In this document: in pieces, positions 1 through 8,152 of the stretch
How the letters are laid out: each line of letters starts with the position of its first letter
Numbering within the stretch: position 1 is the first letter of the stretch
DNA from: Microtetraspora glauca
Lineage (GTDB): Bacteria > Actinomycetota > Actinomycetes > Streptosporangiales > Streptosporangiaceae
Length of the DNA: 64,000 nt
Assembly (NCBI GenBank): GCA_001570385.1
Contig: BBYL01000012.1
Span: 62,001 to 126,000, forward strand
Direction: 5' to 3'
Program-made: the position numbers and the translations under genes
The notes under the pieces: generated by a model
The model's database searches: none
Told to the model about the DNA's origin: nothing
The model's input: only the letters and a program-made list of their open reading frames with translations

Positions 1-825
1 CTCACCGTCCCGATCCTCCTGCTGGCCAACGTCCTGGTGGGGCTGGTGGGCGCGATCGCGCTGTACGCCGAGTCGTGGGGGAAGTACCGCCTGGAGCGCG
101 AGCCGGCCACGCTGCGGATCCGCCGCGGCCTGCTCACGACCCGCTCGCTCACCTTGGAGGAGCGGCGGCTGCGCGGGGTGGCGGTGACGGAGCCGCTGCT
201 GTTGCGGCTGGGCGGCGGGGCGAGGGTCACGGCGGTCGCGACGGGCCTGAAGAAGGCGGAGGAGAACCAGACCGAGGACGTCGCCGCGCTGACGCCGCCA
301 CTGCCGGCGGGAGAGGCCCGCCGGATCGCCTCCGGCGTCCTGCGGGAGGAGTTCGACCCCGCCGGGCTGCGCGGCCACCCCCGGGCGGCCAGGGGCAGGC
401 GGGTGCGCCGGGCGCTCCTCACCGTGGTGACACTCGCCGCCGGGCTGGGCGTGCTCGCCTCGCGGACCTCCTGGGTGCCCGGCTGGGTGTGGGCGCTGCC
501 GGTCCTGGCGGTTCCGGCCGGATGGGCGCTCGCCGCCGACGCCTATCGCTCGCTGGGCCACGGCCTCACCCGGCGGCACCTGCTGACCCGGTCGGGTACG
601 GCACGGCGCAGGACGGTCGCCCTGGACCGCGCCGGGATCGTCGGTTGGACGATCAGCCAGTCGGTGTTCCAGCGCCGGGCCGGCCTGCTGAACGTGTCGG
701 CCACGACCGCCGCGGGTGCGGGCCGCTATGACGTGCTGGACGTGGGCCAGGACGACGGGCTGCTGCTGGCCTCGCGGGCGGTGCCCGGCCTGCTGGAGCC
801 GTTCGTCGAGGAGTTCGTCGAGTAG
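1..825 (+). CDS. PH domain-containing membrane protein (YdbT-like), 5' truncated
   Basis: The frame is open from the first base, so the true start lies to the left of the window; an internal ATG at 37 is unlikely to be the start. The visible 274 residues hold a hydrophobic stretch at the very edge, a beta-rich segment (YRLEREPATLRIRRGLLTTR) typical of the bacterial PH fold (bPH2), then a pair of hydrophobic segments around residues 140-175 and a second PH-like repeat at the C-terminus. YdbS/YdbT-family proteins have this membrane-plus-PH repeat layout. Their biochemical role is poorly known; in Bacillus they have been linked to antimicrobial tolerance. The family assignment is moderately sure. 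The next gene converges from the right with a 13-nt gap. Confidence 0.7.
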   Translation, partial: LTVPILLLANVLVGLVGAIALYAESWGKYRLEREPATLRIRRGLLTTRSLTLEERRLRGVAVTEPLLLRLGGGARVTAVATGLKKAEENQTEDVAALTPPLPAGEARRIASGVLREEFDPAGLRGHPRAARGRRVRRALLTVVTLAAGLGVLASRTSWVPGWVWALPVLAVPAGWALAADAYRSLGHGLTRRHLLTRSGTARRRTVALDRAGIVGWTISQSVFQRRAGLLNVSATTAAGAGRYDVLDVGQDDGLLLASRAVPGLLEPFVEEFVE

Positions 826-838
826 AGCGGGTAGCCGC

Positions 839-1888
839 TCAGGCGGACCCGCCGTGCGGCGCGGCGGCCTCCAGGGGCTGGGCGTCGCCCGCCGTGGCCG
901 CCGCGCGGCCGTCCGCCTCGGGGTCGACGGGGTCGCGGGTCCGCATCAGGAACACGACCCGCAGGGTGGAGATCCACACCAGGGTCGAGCCGAGCACGTG
1001 CAGCAGGACGAGCAGGGCGGGGATGGCCAGGAAGTACTGCACGTAGCCGATCACGCCCTGGGCCAGCTCCACGCCGAACAGCACCAGAGCGGCCCGCCGG
1101 ACCCTCGCGGGCGAGTCGGTCAGGTGGAGGGCGAACAGCAGCGCGAACGTGAGGCCGACGACGATCCAGACGATGTCGGCGTGCAGCCGGGCCACGGTCT
1201 CGATGTCGAAACCGAACCGTGAGGCGGCGTCGTCACCTGAATGCGGTCCCGTCCCGGTGACCACGACGCCGGCGACGAGGAGCAGGCCGACCGCGCCCAG
1301 CAGGACGAAGCCGAGTGTGCGGATATCCCGGTGCACGAGCCGCCGCGGCGGCTCGTCGCCCTCCCCGGCCCGCGCGAACATCGCGTACGCCGCCGCGATC
1401 ATGGCGATCGACAGCAGGAAATGCACGCTCACCGTGAACGGGTTGAGCATGGTCCGCACGACCAGGCCGCCCCACAGCGCCTGGGCGAGCACGCCGATCG
1501 GCTGGAGCCAGGCGAGCCGTACCAGGTCGCGACGGCCCCGGCCGTCGCCGTCGGTGTCGCGGACGAGCCGGACGGCGGCGAGGACGCAGGCGACCCCGAC
1601 GGCGAGGACCAGGAAGGTCAGCAGCCGGTTGCCGAACTCGATCGCCATGTTGAACGCGGAGTGCGCGTCGTGCTGGGCCGGGACGAAACTGTCCGGCGTG
1701 CACCTCGGCCAGGTCGGGCAGCCGAGGCCCGATTTGGACACGCGTACACCCGCGCCCGTGACCGTGATGCCCGCGTTGACGACGACGCTCGCGAGCGCCC
1801 ATCGACGCATCGTGACGGTGCTGGGCAGCCAGTACGACCGGTGGAAACCGGTGGCGCGATCACGGATCTGGGCGGAGAGGCTGGTCAC
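839..1888 (-). CDS. ctaA: Heme A synthase, COX15/CtaA family
   Basis: This protein of about 349 residues oxidises heme O to heme A for aa3-type cytochrome oxidase in the cytoplasmic membrane. Near the N-terminus it has the family signature GITVTGAGVRVSKSGLGCPTWPRC, here broken as GAGVRVSKSGLGCPTWP, with the conserved cysteine-containing loop. The conserved EFGNRLL motif carries a heme-ligating His region in homologues; here the relevant histidines are H in QHDAHSAFN and later H residues in the VSVHFLLS and RLHADIVW segments. About eight hydrophobic segments follow. The frame stays open to 2032, but that extension overlaps the divergent gene's promoter region and has no family similarity, so I chose GTG at 1888, giving VTSLSAQIRDRATGF. 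An ATG at 1810 would remove the first residues before the first membrane segment. Confidence 0.88.
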   Translation of the reverse strand: MTSLSAQIRDRATGFHRSYWLPSTVTMRRWALASVVVNAGITVTGAGVRVSKSGLGCPTWPRCTPDSFVPAQHDAHSAFNMAIEFGNRLLTFLVLAVGVACVLAAVRLVRDTDGDGRGRRDLVRLAWLQPIGVLAQALWGGLVVRTMLNPFTVSVHFLLSIAMIAAAYAMFARAGEGDEPPRRLVHRDIRTLGFVLLGAVGLLLVAGVVVTGTGPHSGDDAASRFGFDIETVARLHADIVWIVVGLTFALLFALHLTDSPARVRRAALVLFGVELAQGVIGYVQYFLAIPALLVLLHVLGSTLVWISTLRVVFLMRTRDPVDPEADGRAAATAGDAQPLEAAAPHGGSA

Positions 1889-2012
1889 GCTCAAATGGTA
1901 GGCGGCGGTAGGGGTGGTCCCGCCTCCGGCCCGTTTGGACGGATATCGCCGGGTATTGCGACAAGCCAGTGAAATATGACACATTACTGAGCCGAAAGGG
2001 AGGTGAGCGGGC

Positions 2013-3200
2013 GTGCCGGATGTCGTGGTCATCGGTGCCGGAATGGTCGGCGCCGCCTGCGCCTATTACGCGGCCCGCGAGGGCCTGACCGTCACGCTGG
2101 TGGACCGGGGATCCGTCGCGGGGGGCACCACGGGATCGGGTGAGGGCAACGTCCTCGTCTCGGACAAGGAGCCCGGCCCCGAGCTCGACCTCGCCATGCT
2201 GTCCTGCCGTCTATGGACCGAGCTGGCCTCCGAGGCCCGCGAAGTCGGCGGGTTCGAGTACGAACCCAAGGGCGGCCTGGTCGTCGCGGAGAACGACGAG
2301 GTGCTGCGCGCGCTGACCGAGCTGGCCGGTCACCAGGGCGGGAGCGGTGTCGTGGCCCGTCCCGTGGCCGCCGACGAGCTGGCCGACCACGAGCCGCATC
2401 TCGCGCCGGGGTTCGCCGGCGGGATCCTCTACCCCCAGGACGCCCAGGTGCAGCCGATGCTCGCCGCCGCCCGGCTGGTCCGGCGGTGGCCGGGCGTCAC
2501 TCTGCGTACCGGAACCGAGGTCACCGGCATCCTCATGGAAGGCGGCCGGGTCACCGGTGTGCGCACCGCCACGGGCGACATCCCGGCCGGCGCGGTGGTC
2601 AACGCGGGCGGCACGTGGGGCGGGGAGATCGCCGCGCTCGCGGGCGTGGAGTTGCCGATCCTGCCGCGCCGGGGCTTCATCCTGGTCACCGAGCCGCTGA
2701 CCGGAGGGCCGTCGGGTGGGCCCTTCGTGGCCTCCGGGCCGCTGGTCCGGCACAAGGTCTACACGGCCGCCTACGTGACCAACGTGGCCAGCGACTCCGA
2801 GGGCCTGGAGACGTCGGCCGTGGTGGAGGCCACCCAGGCGGGCACCGTCCTCATCGGCGCCAGCCGCGAGCGTGTCGGCTTCGACCGGACCGTCTCCCTG
2901 CCCGTGCTCGCGCGGCTGGCCCGGCAGGCGGTCGCCCTGTTCCCCGCGCTCGCCGACGTCCGGGCGATCCGGGCCTACTGCGGCTTCCGGCCCTACTGCC
3001 CCGACCATCTGCCGGTGATCGGGGCCGACCCGCGGGTCCCCGGGCTGTACCACGCGTGCGGCCACGAGGGCGCGGGCATCGGCCTCGCCCCGGTAACCGG
3101 GCTCCTCGTCGCGCAGCTCATCACGGGAGCGGAGCCCGAACTCGATCCGGAGCCCTTCAGCCCCGGCCGCTTCGCCGGAGCGGCCGCATGGACAGCGTGA
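2013..3200 (+). CDS. FAD-dependent amine oxidoreductase, likely D-hydroxyproline dehydrogenase beta subunit
   Basis: This 395-residue DAO-family flavoprotein begins with a Rossmann dinucleotide motif, VVIGAGMVGAACAYYA, followed by the acidic VDRGSVAGGTT segment and TGSGEGNVL. The C-terminus has the conserved YCGFRPYCPDHLPVIG and HACGHEGAGIGLAP flavin-contact motifs. Its neighbours are a small [2Fe-2S] protein, a two-domain flavoprotein with a BFD-like C-terminus, a DapA-family deaminase and a 4-hydroxyproline epimerase. That matches the alpha-beta-gamma D-hydroxyproline dehydrogenases described in pseudomonads, where this is the beta subunit that oxidises cis-4-hydroxy-D-proline. Family membership is clear; the substrate is inferred from neighbours. 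The GTG start is preceded by a strong ribosome-binding site, AAAGGGAGGTGA. Alternatives are sarcosine- or glycine-oxidase-like enzymes. Confidence 0.82.
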   Translation: MPDVVVIGAGMVGAACAYYAAREGLTVTLVDRGSVAGGTTGSGEGNVLVSDKEPGPELDLAMLSCRLWTELASEAREVGGFEYEPKGGLVVAENDEVLRALTELAGHQGGSGVVARPVAADELADHEPHLAPGFAGGILYPQDAQVQPMLAAARLVRRWPGVTLRTGTEVTGILMEGGRVTGVRTATGDIPAGAVVNAGGTWGGEIAALAGVELPILPRRGFILVTEPLTGGPSGGPFVASGPLVRHKVYTAAYVTNVASDSEGLETSAVVEATQAGTVLIGASRERVGFDRTVSLPVLARLARQAVALFPALADVRAIRAYCGFRPYCPDHLPVIGADPRVPGLYHACGHEGAGIGLAPVTGLLVAQLITGAEPELDPEPFSPGRFAGAAAWTA

Positions 3201-3271
3201 ACGGCGTGAACAGCGTGACCGGTGCCGAGGGCACCGACCATGCCGACCATGCCGACCGCGCCGACCGCACC
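3195..3271 (+). repeat. Tandem 9-bp repeats at the beta/gamma subunit gene junction
   Basis: Three copies of GCGTGAACG-like units (3195-3221) are followed by four copies of a GACCATGCC/GACCGCGCC-like unit (3236-3271). All keep the reading frame of the downstream [2Fe-2S] gene. They lie between the end of the upstream flavoprotein and the best ribosome-binding site of the downstream gene. Confidence 0.8.
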
Positions 3272-3319
3272 GGTCGGGTGGACGGCGCGGTGAGCGGCAA
3301 CGTGGACAAGGGAGGCGGC

Positions 3320-3607
3320 ATGTCCGGGGCTTCGCCGTACCGGCTGGTGGGGGCACGGCCCGAGCCGGGGTTCGAGGTGCGCGTGGACGGGCGGGCCGTG
3401 CCGGTGGTGCCGGGCCAGACCGTCGGCGCTGCCCTCCACGCCGCCGGGATCCGCACCTGGCGCACGACCCGGTTCGGCGACCGCCGGCGTGGCCTGTTCT
3501 GCGGCATCGGCGTCTGCTTCGACTGCCTCGTCACGGTCAACGGCGTGGAGAACCTGCGGGCCTGCCTGACCGAGGCCCGTCCCGGGGACGAGGTGACCAC
3601 CTCGTGA
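3320..3607 (+). CDS. Small [2Fe-2S] protein, likely D-hydroxyproline dehydrogenase gamma subunit
   Basis: This 95-residue protein has a plant-ferredoxin-type cluster motif with cysteines at 61, 66, 69 and 82 (CGIGVCFDC then RAC), as in HcnA/LhpF-type small subunits of heteromeric amine dehydrogenases. It would pass electrons between the flavin subunits. I chose ATG 3320 because GGGAGG sits just upstream and the length fits the family. The same frame is open from an ATG at 3188 that overlaps the preceding stop codon; that start would add 44 residues made of tandem 9-bp repeats (DHADHADRADR-like), which no family member needs. It ends in a 4-nt GTGA overlap with the next gene. Confidence 0.83.
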   Translation: MSGASPYRLVGARPEPGFEVRVDGRAVPVVPGQTVGAALHAAGIRTWRTTRFGDRRRGLFCGIGVCFDCLVTVNGVENLRACLTEARPGDEVTTS

Positions 3608-4995
3608 CCGCGTACGACCTGGTGATCGTGGGCGCGGGACCGGCCGGCCTGGCGGCGGCGGGCGTGGCGGCGCGGGCGGGCCTGCGCGTGGCGGTGCTGG
3701 ACGCCGGGGCGCGGATCGGCGGCCAGTACTTCCGCCAGCTCCCGGACGGGTTCAACGCCGCGCGGCCCGGTGCGCTCCACCACGGCTTCTCCACGTTCGT
3801 ACGGCTCCGCGAGGCGCTCGGCGGCGCCGACGTCCTGCTCGGCCACCGGGTCTGGGCCGTCGAGCACGGGCCGGAGGGCGGCTTCGCCGTCCACTGCCTG
3901 GAAGGGAGGGAGGAGCGGGCGCGCACCGTCGCGGCGGCACGGCTGCTCATCGCGACCGGCGCGTACGACCGCGTCCTTCCGTTCCCCGGCTGGGACCTGC
4001 CCGGGGTCATGACGGCGGGCGCCGCCCAGGCCCTGCTCAAGGGCAACCTCGTGCTCGCCGGGCGGCGCGTCGTCGTCGCGGGGACCGGGCCGTTCCTGCT
4101 GCCCGTCGCGACCTCGCTGGCGGAGGCGGGGGCGAAGGTCGCCGGGGTCTTCGAGGCGGGCGGCCGGTTCGGGCTCGCGCCCCGGGCGCTCGCCCGGCCG
4201 GGCAAGGCCGCCGAGGCGCTCGCGTACGGCTACCGCCTGGCCCGGCGCCGCGTGCCGTACAAGGGCGGCCGTGCGGTGGTGGCGGCGCACGGCGACGGCG
4301 AGCTGACCCACGTGACGGTGGCGAAGGTGGACGCGGACTGGCGGCCCTACCGGGGCGGTTACGAGACGATCGAGTGCGACACCCTCGCCGTGGGCTACGG
4401 TTTCGTGCCCCAGCTCGACCTTCCGGCGCAGCTCGGCTGCGAGATCGCCGGGGACGCCGACGGCGGCCCCGTCGCGCGGGTGGACCGGCGCATGCGGACC
4501 AGCGTCGAAGGCGTGTACGCCGCGGGGGAGACCACGGGGGTGGGCGGCGCCGACCTGGCCGCGCTCGAAGGAGTGATCGCGGGCCGCGCCGTCGTGGCCG
4601 ACGCCCTGGGCGCCCCCGCGGCCGGCGACCCCGAGGATCCCCGCATGGAGGCCAGGAGGCGGCGGCTTGCCGGGTTCGCGCGGGCCCTGCTGCGCGCCTA
4701 CCCGGTCAGGGACGGCTGGATGTCCTGGCTGCGCGACGACACCCTGATCTGCCGCTGCGAGGAGGTGCCCTACGGCCGGATCAAGGAGGTCCGCGACCTG
4801 GGCGCCGCCGACGCGCGCTCCATCAAACTGCTGGCCCGGCCCGGGATGGGCTGGTGCCAGGGCCGGATCTGCGGCCACGCCGTGGCCCGCCTCGCCGGGG
4901 AGGACCCGGCGCCGCCCCGGCGGCCGATCGCCCAGCCCGTACGCCTCGGCGACCTCGCCGCCATGGATGGAAGGACACTTGATGACGACACGTGA
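3604..4995 (+). CDS. FAD/NAD(P)-binding oxidoreductase with BFD-like [2Fe-2S] end, likely D-hydroxyproline dehydrogenase alpha subunit
   Basis: This 463-residue pyridine-nucleotide-disulfide-type flavoprotein has the first dinucleotide fold at residues 5-25 (VIVGAGPAGLAAAG), IGGQYFRQLPDGF soon after, and a second nucleotide fold (VVVAGTGPFLLPVA) near residue 155. The FAD motif VEGVYAAGETTGVGG precedes a C-terminal BFD-like domain with CRCEEV and, later, CQGRICGH, which supply four cysteines for a second iron-sulfur cluster. This is the architecture of HcnB/OoxA/LhpE alpha subunits. It starts with GTG in a 4-nt overlap with the gamma-subunit gene, so the two are translationally coupled, and overlaps the next gene by 14 nt. 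Opine or octopine oxidase is an alternative, but the neighbours favour hydroxyproline. Confidence 0.82.
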   Translation: MTAYDLVIVGAGPAGLAAAGVAARAGLRVAVLDAGARIGGQYFRQLPDGFNAARPGALHHGFSTFVRLREALGGADVLLGHRVWAVEHGPEGGFAVHCLEGREERARTVAAARLLIATGAYDRVLPFPGWDLPGVMTAGAAQALLKGNLVLAGRRVVVAGTGPFLLPVATSLAEAGAKVAGVFEAGGRFGLAPRALARPGKAAEALAYGYRLARRRVPYKGGRAVVAAHGDGELTHVTVAKVDADWRPYRGGYETIECDTLAVGYGFVPQLDLPAQLGCEIAGDADGGPVARVDRRMRTSVEGVYAAGETTGVGGADLAALEGVIAGRAVVADALGAPAAGDPEDPRMEARRRRLAGFARALLRAYPVRDGWMSWLRDDTLICRCEEVPYGRIKEVRDLGAADARSIKLLARPGMGWCQGRICGHAVARLAGEDPAPPRRPIAQPVRLGDLAAMDGRTLDDDT

Positions 4996-5875
4996 GAAGC
5001 CCTGGCACGGAGTGATGGTGGCCACCGCGCTGCCGCTGCGCGACGACCTGACCGTCGATCACGACGCGTACGGCGAGCACTGCCGGTGGCTGGTGGACAG
5101 CGGATGCGACGGCGTGGTGCCCAACGGCTCCCTGGGGGAGTACCAGACGCTGACGCCCGAGGAGCGGGCCCGGGTCGTGGAGACCGCGGTCGCGGCCGTC
5201 GGCGGCGACCGGGTCATGCCGGGCATCGCCGCCTACGGTGCGCTGGAGGCGCGCCGCTGGGCCGAGCAGGCCCGCGACGCGGGCTGCCGGGCCGTCATGC
5301 TGCTGCCGCCGAACGCGTACCGGGCGGACGAGAGGGCCGTCCTGGCGCACTACCGCGAGGTGGCCGCCGCCGGTGTGCCCGTCGTGGCCTACAACAACCC
5401 GATCGACACCAAGGTGGACCTGACGCCCGGGCTGCTCGCGACGCTGTACGCCGAAGGGCTCATCGTGGGTGTGAAGGAGTTCACCGGGGACGTGCGGCGG
5501 GCCTACGAGATCGCCGAACTCGCCCCCGGGCTGGACGTGCTCATCGGCTCGGACGACGTGCTGCTCGAGGTGGCGCTCGCCGGGGCGGTCGGCTGGGTCG
5601 CGGGCTACCCCAACGCGCTGCCCGCCTCGACCGTCGAGCTCTACCGCGCGGCCGTCGCCGGCGACCTGGAGACCGCGCTCCCGCTGTACCGGTCCCTGCA
5701 CGCGCTGCTGCGCTGGGACTCCAAGACGGAGTTCGTCCAGGCGATCAAGCTGTCCATGGACATCGCCGGACGCAGGGGCGGGCCGTGCCGTCCGCCGAGG
5801 CGGCCGCTCACCGCCGAGCAGGAGGCCGCCGTGCGCGCCGCCACCGAGAAGGCGCTCGCCGAGGGGCTGCGCTAG
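4982..5875 (+). CDS. DapA-family aldolase/deaminase, likely 1-pyrroline-4-hydroxy-2-carboxylate deaminase
   Basis: This 297-residue (beta/alpha)8 protein belongs to the dihydrodipicolinate synthase family. The substrate-binding loop reads PNGSLGEYQTLTPEER in place of the GTTGE loop of DapA. The catalytic tyrosine is Y137 in VVAYNNP, and the Schiff-base lysine is K165 in VGVKEFTGD. In hydroxyproline pathways this family deaminates and dehydrates pyrroline-4-hydroxy-2-carboxylate to 2-oxoglutarate semialdehyde. The position immediately after the dehydrogenase genes and before the epimerase gene supports that role rather than lysine biosynthesis. ATG 4982 was chosen because GGAAGG lies 8 nt upstream; the frame also opens at 4967. 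No gene for the following semialdehyde dehydrogenase is present in the window. Confidence 0.82.
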   Translation: MTTREKPWHGVMVATALPLRDDLTVDHDAYGEHCRWLVDSGCDGVVPNGSLGEYQTLTPEERARVVETAVAAVGGDRVMPGIAAYGALEARRWAEQARDAGCRAVMLLPPNAYRADERAVLAHYREVAAAGVPVVAYNNPIDTKVDLTPGLLATLYAEGLIVGVKEFTGDVRRAYEIAELAPGLDVLIGSDDVLLEVALAGAVGWVAGYPNALPASTVELYRAAVAGDLETALPLYRSLHALLRWDSKTEFVQAIKLSMDIAGRRGGPCRPPRRPLTAEQEAAVRAATEKALAEGLR

Positions 5876-5897
5876 TGGGGCGTCGCCGTACCATCGC

Positions 5898-5920
5898 CCG
5901 GTCCGGTGATTCCGGACCGG
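5898..5920. promoter_or_regulatory. 9-bp inverted repeat before the epimerase gene
   Basis: CCGGTCCGG and CCGGACCGG are perfect 9-bp arms around a 5-nt loop (TGATT), in the 76-nt gap before the epimerase gene. It could be an operator or an mRNA hairpin that alters expression of the last gene. There is no T-run, so a strong intrinsic terminator is unlikely. Confidence 0.45.
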
Positions 5921-5951
5921 CACATCGGAGAGCGGACCGGAGAGGGGTGCG

Positions 5952-6953
5952 ATGAGGACGAAGCGGGTCTTCCACGCGGTGGACTCCCACACCGAGGGCA
6001 TGCCCACCCGCGTGATCACCGGCGGGGTGGGGGTGATCCCGGGCGCGACCATGGCCGAGCGCAGGGAGTACTTCCTGGCCAACCTCGACCACGTGCGCAC
6101 GCTGCTGATGTACGAGCCGCGCGGCCACTCGGCGATGAGCGGGGCGATCCTGCAGCCGCCCACCCGGCCCGACGCCGACTTCGGCGTGCTCTACATCGAG
6201 GTGTCGGGCTGCCTGCCGATGTGCGGCCACGGCACCATCGGCGTCGCCACGGTCCTCGTCGAGACGGGGATGGTCGAGGTGACCGAGCCGGTGACCGTGA
6301 TCCGGCTGGACACCCCGGCGGGGCTGGTGACCGCCGAGGTGCGGGTCGAGGACGGCGCGGCCGTCGCGGTGACCATCACCAACGTGCCGTCGTTCAGCGT
6401 CGCGCTGGACCGCACGGTGAAGGTGCCCGGCCTCGGTGAGGTGGCCTACGACCTCGCATATGGGGGCAACTTCTACGCGATCCTGCCCATCGAGTCCGTC
6501 GGGCTGCCGTTCGAACGGTCGCGCAAGCAGGAGATCCTCGACGCGGGACTCGCCGTGATGGCGGCGATCAACGACCGGGACGAGCCGGTGCACCCCAGGG
6601 ATCCCGGGATCCGCGGCTGCCATCACGTCCAGTTCGTCGCGCCGGGCTCGGACGCGCGGCTCTCCCGGCACGCGATGGCGATCCATCCGGGCTGGTTCGA
6701 CCGCTCGCCGTGCGGTACGGGCACGAGCGCGCGGATGGCGCAGCTGCACGCGCGGGGGGAGCTGCCGCTGGACACCGATTTCGTCAACGAGTCGTTCATC
6801 GGCACCCGGTTCGTCGGCCGCCTGGTGGAGGAGGCGACCGTCGGCGACGTCGCCGCGGTGGTCCCCGCGATCACCGGGCGGGCGTGGGTGACCGGGACCG
6901 CGCAGTACTTCCTCGACCCGCGCGACCCCTTCCCCGCCGGGTTCCTGCTCTGA
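5952..6953 (+). CDS. Proline racemase family, likely 4-hydroxyproline 2-epimerase
   Basis: This 333-residue enzyme has both catalytic cysteines of the proline racemase superfamily: C91 in LPMCGHGT and C254 in DRSPCGTGTSAR. The N-terminal motif VDSHTEGMPTRVITGG and the middle motif YEPRGHSAMSGA match the 4-hydroxyproline epimerase group. It would convert trans-4-hydroxy-L-proline to cis-4-hydroxy-D-proline, the substrate of the dehydrogenase encoded upstream. An AGAGGGG ribosome-binding site precedes the ATG at 5952. It ends arm one of the locus and converges on the nuclease-like gene. Proline racemase activity is the main alternative, since that group also has two cysteines. Confidence 0.85.
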   Translation: MRTKRVFHAVDSHTEGMPTRVITGGVGVIPGATMAERREYFLANLDHVRTLLMYEPRGHSAMSGAILQPPTRPDADFGVLYIEVSGCLPMCGHGTIGVATVLVETGMVEVTEPVTVIRLDTPAGLVTAEVRVEDGAAVAVTITNVPSFSVALDRTVKVPGLGEVAYDLAYGGNFYAILPIESVGLPFERSRKQEILDAGLAVMAAINDRDEPVHPRDPGIRGCHHVQFVAPGSDARLSRHAMAIHPGWFDRSPCGTGTSARMAQLHARGELPLDTDFVNESFIGTRFVGRLVEEATVGDVAAVVPAITGRAWVTGTAQYFLDPRDPFPAGFLL

Positions 6954-7006
6954 TCCGAAGATCGGGCAGTGACGGGCCGGTCGCGCGGCCCTGACCGCGG
7001 ACCGTG

Positions 7007-7054
7007 CGAGGGTGTCCAGGATCCGCTTCACGGAAATCGGTCCGGACACCCTCG
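7007..7054. terminator. Inverted repeat between convergent genes, putative bidirectional terminator
   Basis: CGAGGGTGTCC (7007-7017) pairs perfectly with GGACACCCTCG (7044-7054) over 11 bp, with a 26-nt loop that holds a small TCCG/CGGA hairpin. It sits between two converging genes. There is no clear T-run on either side. Confidence 0.5.
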
Positions 7055-7096
7055 TGATCGCGCGTTCGCACGCGGCGGCGGGTCGGCTCTCGTTTC

Positions 7097-7945
7097 TCAG
7101 ATGTCGAGCAGATCGCGGGCGGACTCGACGGCGACGGCCGCGCGGATCCAGGCGTCGAGCTGGTCGATATCGGTGCAGGCGCCTATCTCGGCGCGTACGT
7201 CGTCCGGGACCTCGAGGTCACGTGCGGACAGTACCTGGAGGATCGACTCCGCTTTGCCTTCAGCTTTGCCTTCAGCAATGTTGTTGCGGGCCCACTCGCT
7301 GAGGTATTCGTAGGTTTCAGTCTTCATGAGCTTCTCCAGGTGCTCCCAGATCTCACGGGGCAGCGCTGCACGTACCATGTCAGCGTATCGGCCGCCCTTG
7401 TACGGGTCGAGGTCATGTACGGCTTTGAGCAGGGCGTTCAGAATGTCGGGGCCCTGCGGCGTGTCGGCGTGGGTGATCACCGACAGCACGGCGAGTTCGG
7501 GGTCTTCGGCCGCGTCACACGGGTCGAGGATCATGGGGACTTCGGTGGGGCCGGCGACGAGTGGGGTCAGCGTCAGCCCCGGATGGCCCAGCTCGATGGG
7601 GTGCCGGGACCAATGGGCGATCGCGGCGTCGGGACAGACCACAAGCAGGATCGCGGGGCACCTCATGCGGGTGCGAAGGCTGATGAGGTACATCGGCCAA
7701 GACCAGCGTTTGCCATTGTCCCGACCGCGTTGGACTTCCATGACCACGGCGAGGACAGGCTCGGGGTCGGCGTCGGACTGTTTCTTGCGGAAGACGATGA
7801 CGGAGTCGGCGCGGAGTTCGGTGGGGGTGACCTCGGTGAGGTCGCCGGACTCCACGGCCGCGTGGTCGTAGTCGGGCAGAGGGATCTTGAGAGTTTCGGT
7901 GAGAAGCTCGGCCGCCAGAACCGGACGTTCATGGAACAGGCGCAC
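7097..7945 (-). CDS. PD-(D/E)XK nuclease-like protein of the Rpn/DUF4351 type
   Basis: This 282-residue protein shows a nuclease-fold pattern: an acidic residue in ELRADSVIVF, then VLAVVMEVQRGRD, where E-x-Q stands for the usual E-x-K, followed by KRWSWPMYL. The middle holds the SRHPIELGHPGLTLTPLV segment typical of large paralogous families in actinomycetes. The C-terminus contains a duplicated EGKAEGKAES segment common near the end of Rpn-type proteins and a helical tail. The function in actinobacteria is unknown; Escherichia coli Rpn proteins are recombination-promoting nucleases. The gene lies on the opposite strand between the two arms of the hydroxyproline locus and looks less GC-rich at third positions than its neighbours, which suggests a later insertion. 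Confidence 0.6.
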   Translation of the reverse strand: MRLFHERPVLAAELLTETLKIPLPDYDHAAVESGDLTEVTPTELRADSVIVFRKKQSDADPEPVLAVVMEVQRGRDNGKRWSWPMYLISLRTRMRCPAILLVVCPDAAIAHWSRHPIELGHPGLTLTPLVAGPTEVPMILDPCDAAEDPELAVLSVITHADTPQGPDILNALLKAVHDLDPYKGGRYADMVRAALPREIWEHLEKLMKTETYEYLSEWARNNIAEGKAEGKAESILQVLSARDLEVPDDVRAEIGACTDIDQLDAWIRAAVAVESARDLLDI

Positions 7946-8152
7946 GATGACTTACGCGAGGACCACGGCCACGTAGGCGACCGCGATCAATACGGCGACC
8001 CAGTCGAAACGATAGTGGCGCACGTGGAGTTTCCGGGGCGCGGGGCGGCCGATCGTCCAACCCTGGCGCCTCGGACCCTGAAACGATCTTCAGTGATGTG
8101 CTCGAGGAGCGCTGCTTACCTTTTCGCGGCGGTGTCTTCACAGGGGGCTAAC
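7946..8152. other. Intergenic region upstream of the importer operon
   Basis: This is the left part of the 283-nt gap between the divergent nuclease-like gene and the ABC importer operon. I see no credible gene in it. It should contain the promoter of the nuclease-like gene, and the promoter of the importer operon may extend into it; no clear -35/-10 pair stands out. Confidence 0.5.

Noticed and set aside
1889..2012. Regulator palindrome for arm one of the hydroxyproline locus
   Set aside because: The region has only weak ATG/CAT symmetry (ATGACACAT) and no copy of the palindrome seen at 8153.
3157..5025. 622-codon open frame on the minus strand
   Set aside because: It is antisense to the D-hydroxyproline dehydrogenase subunits, which have intact cofactor motifs.
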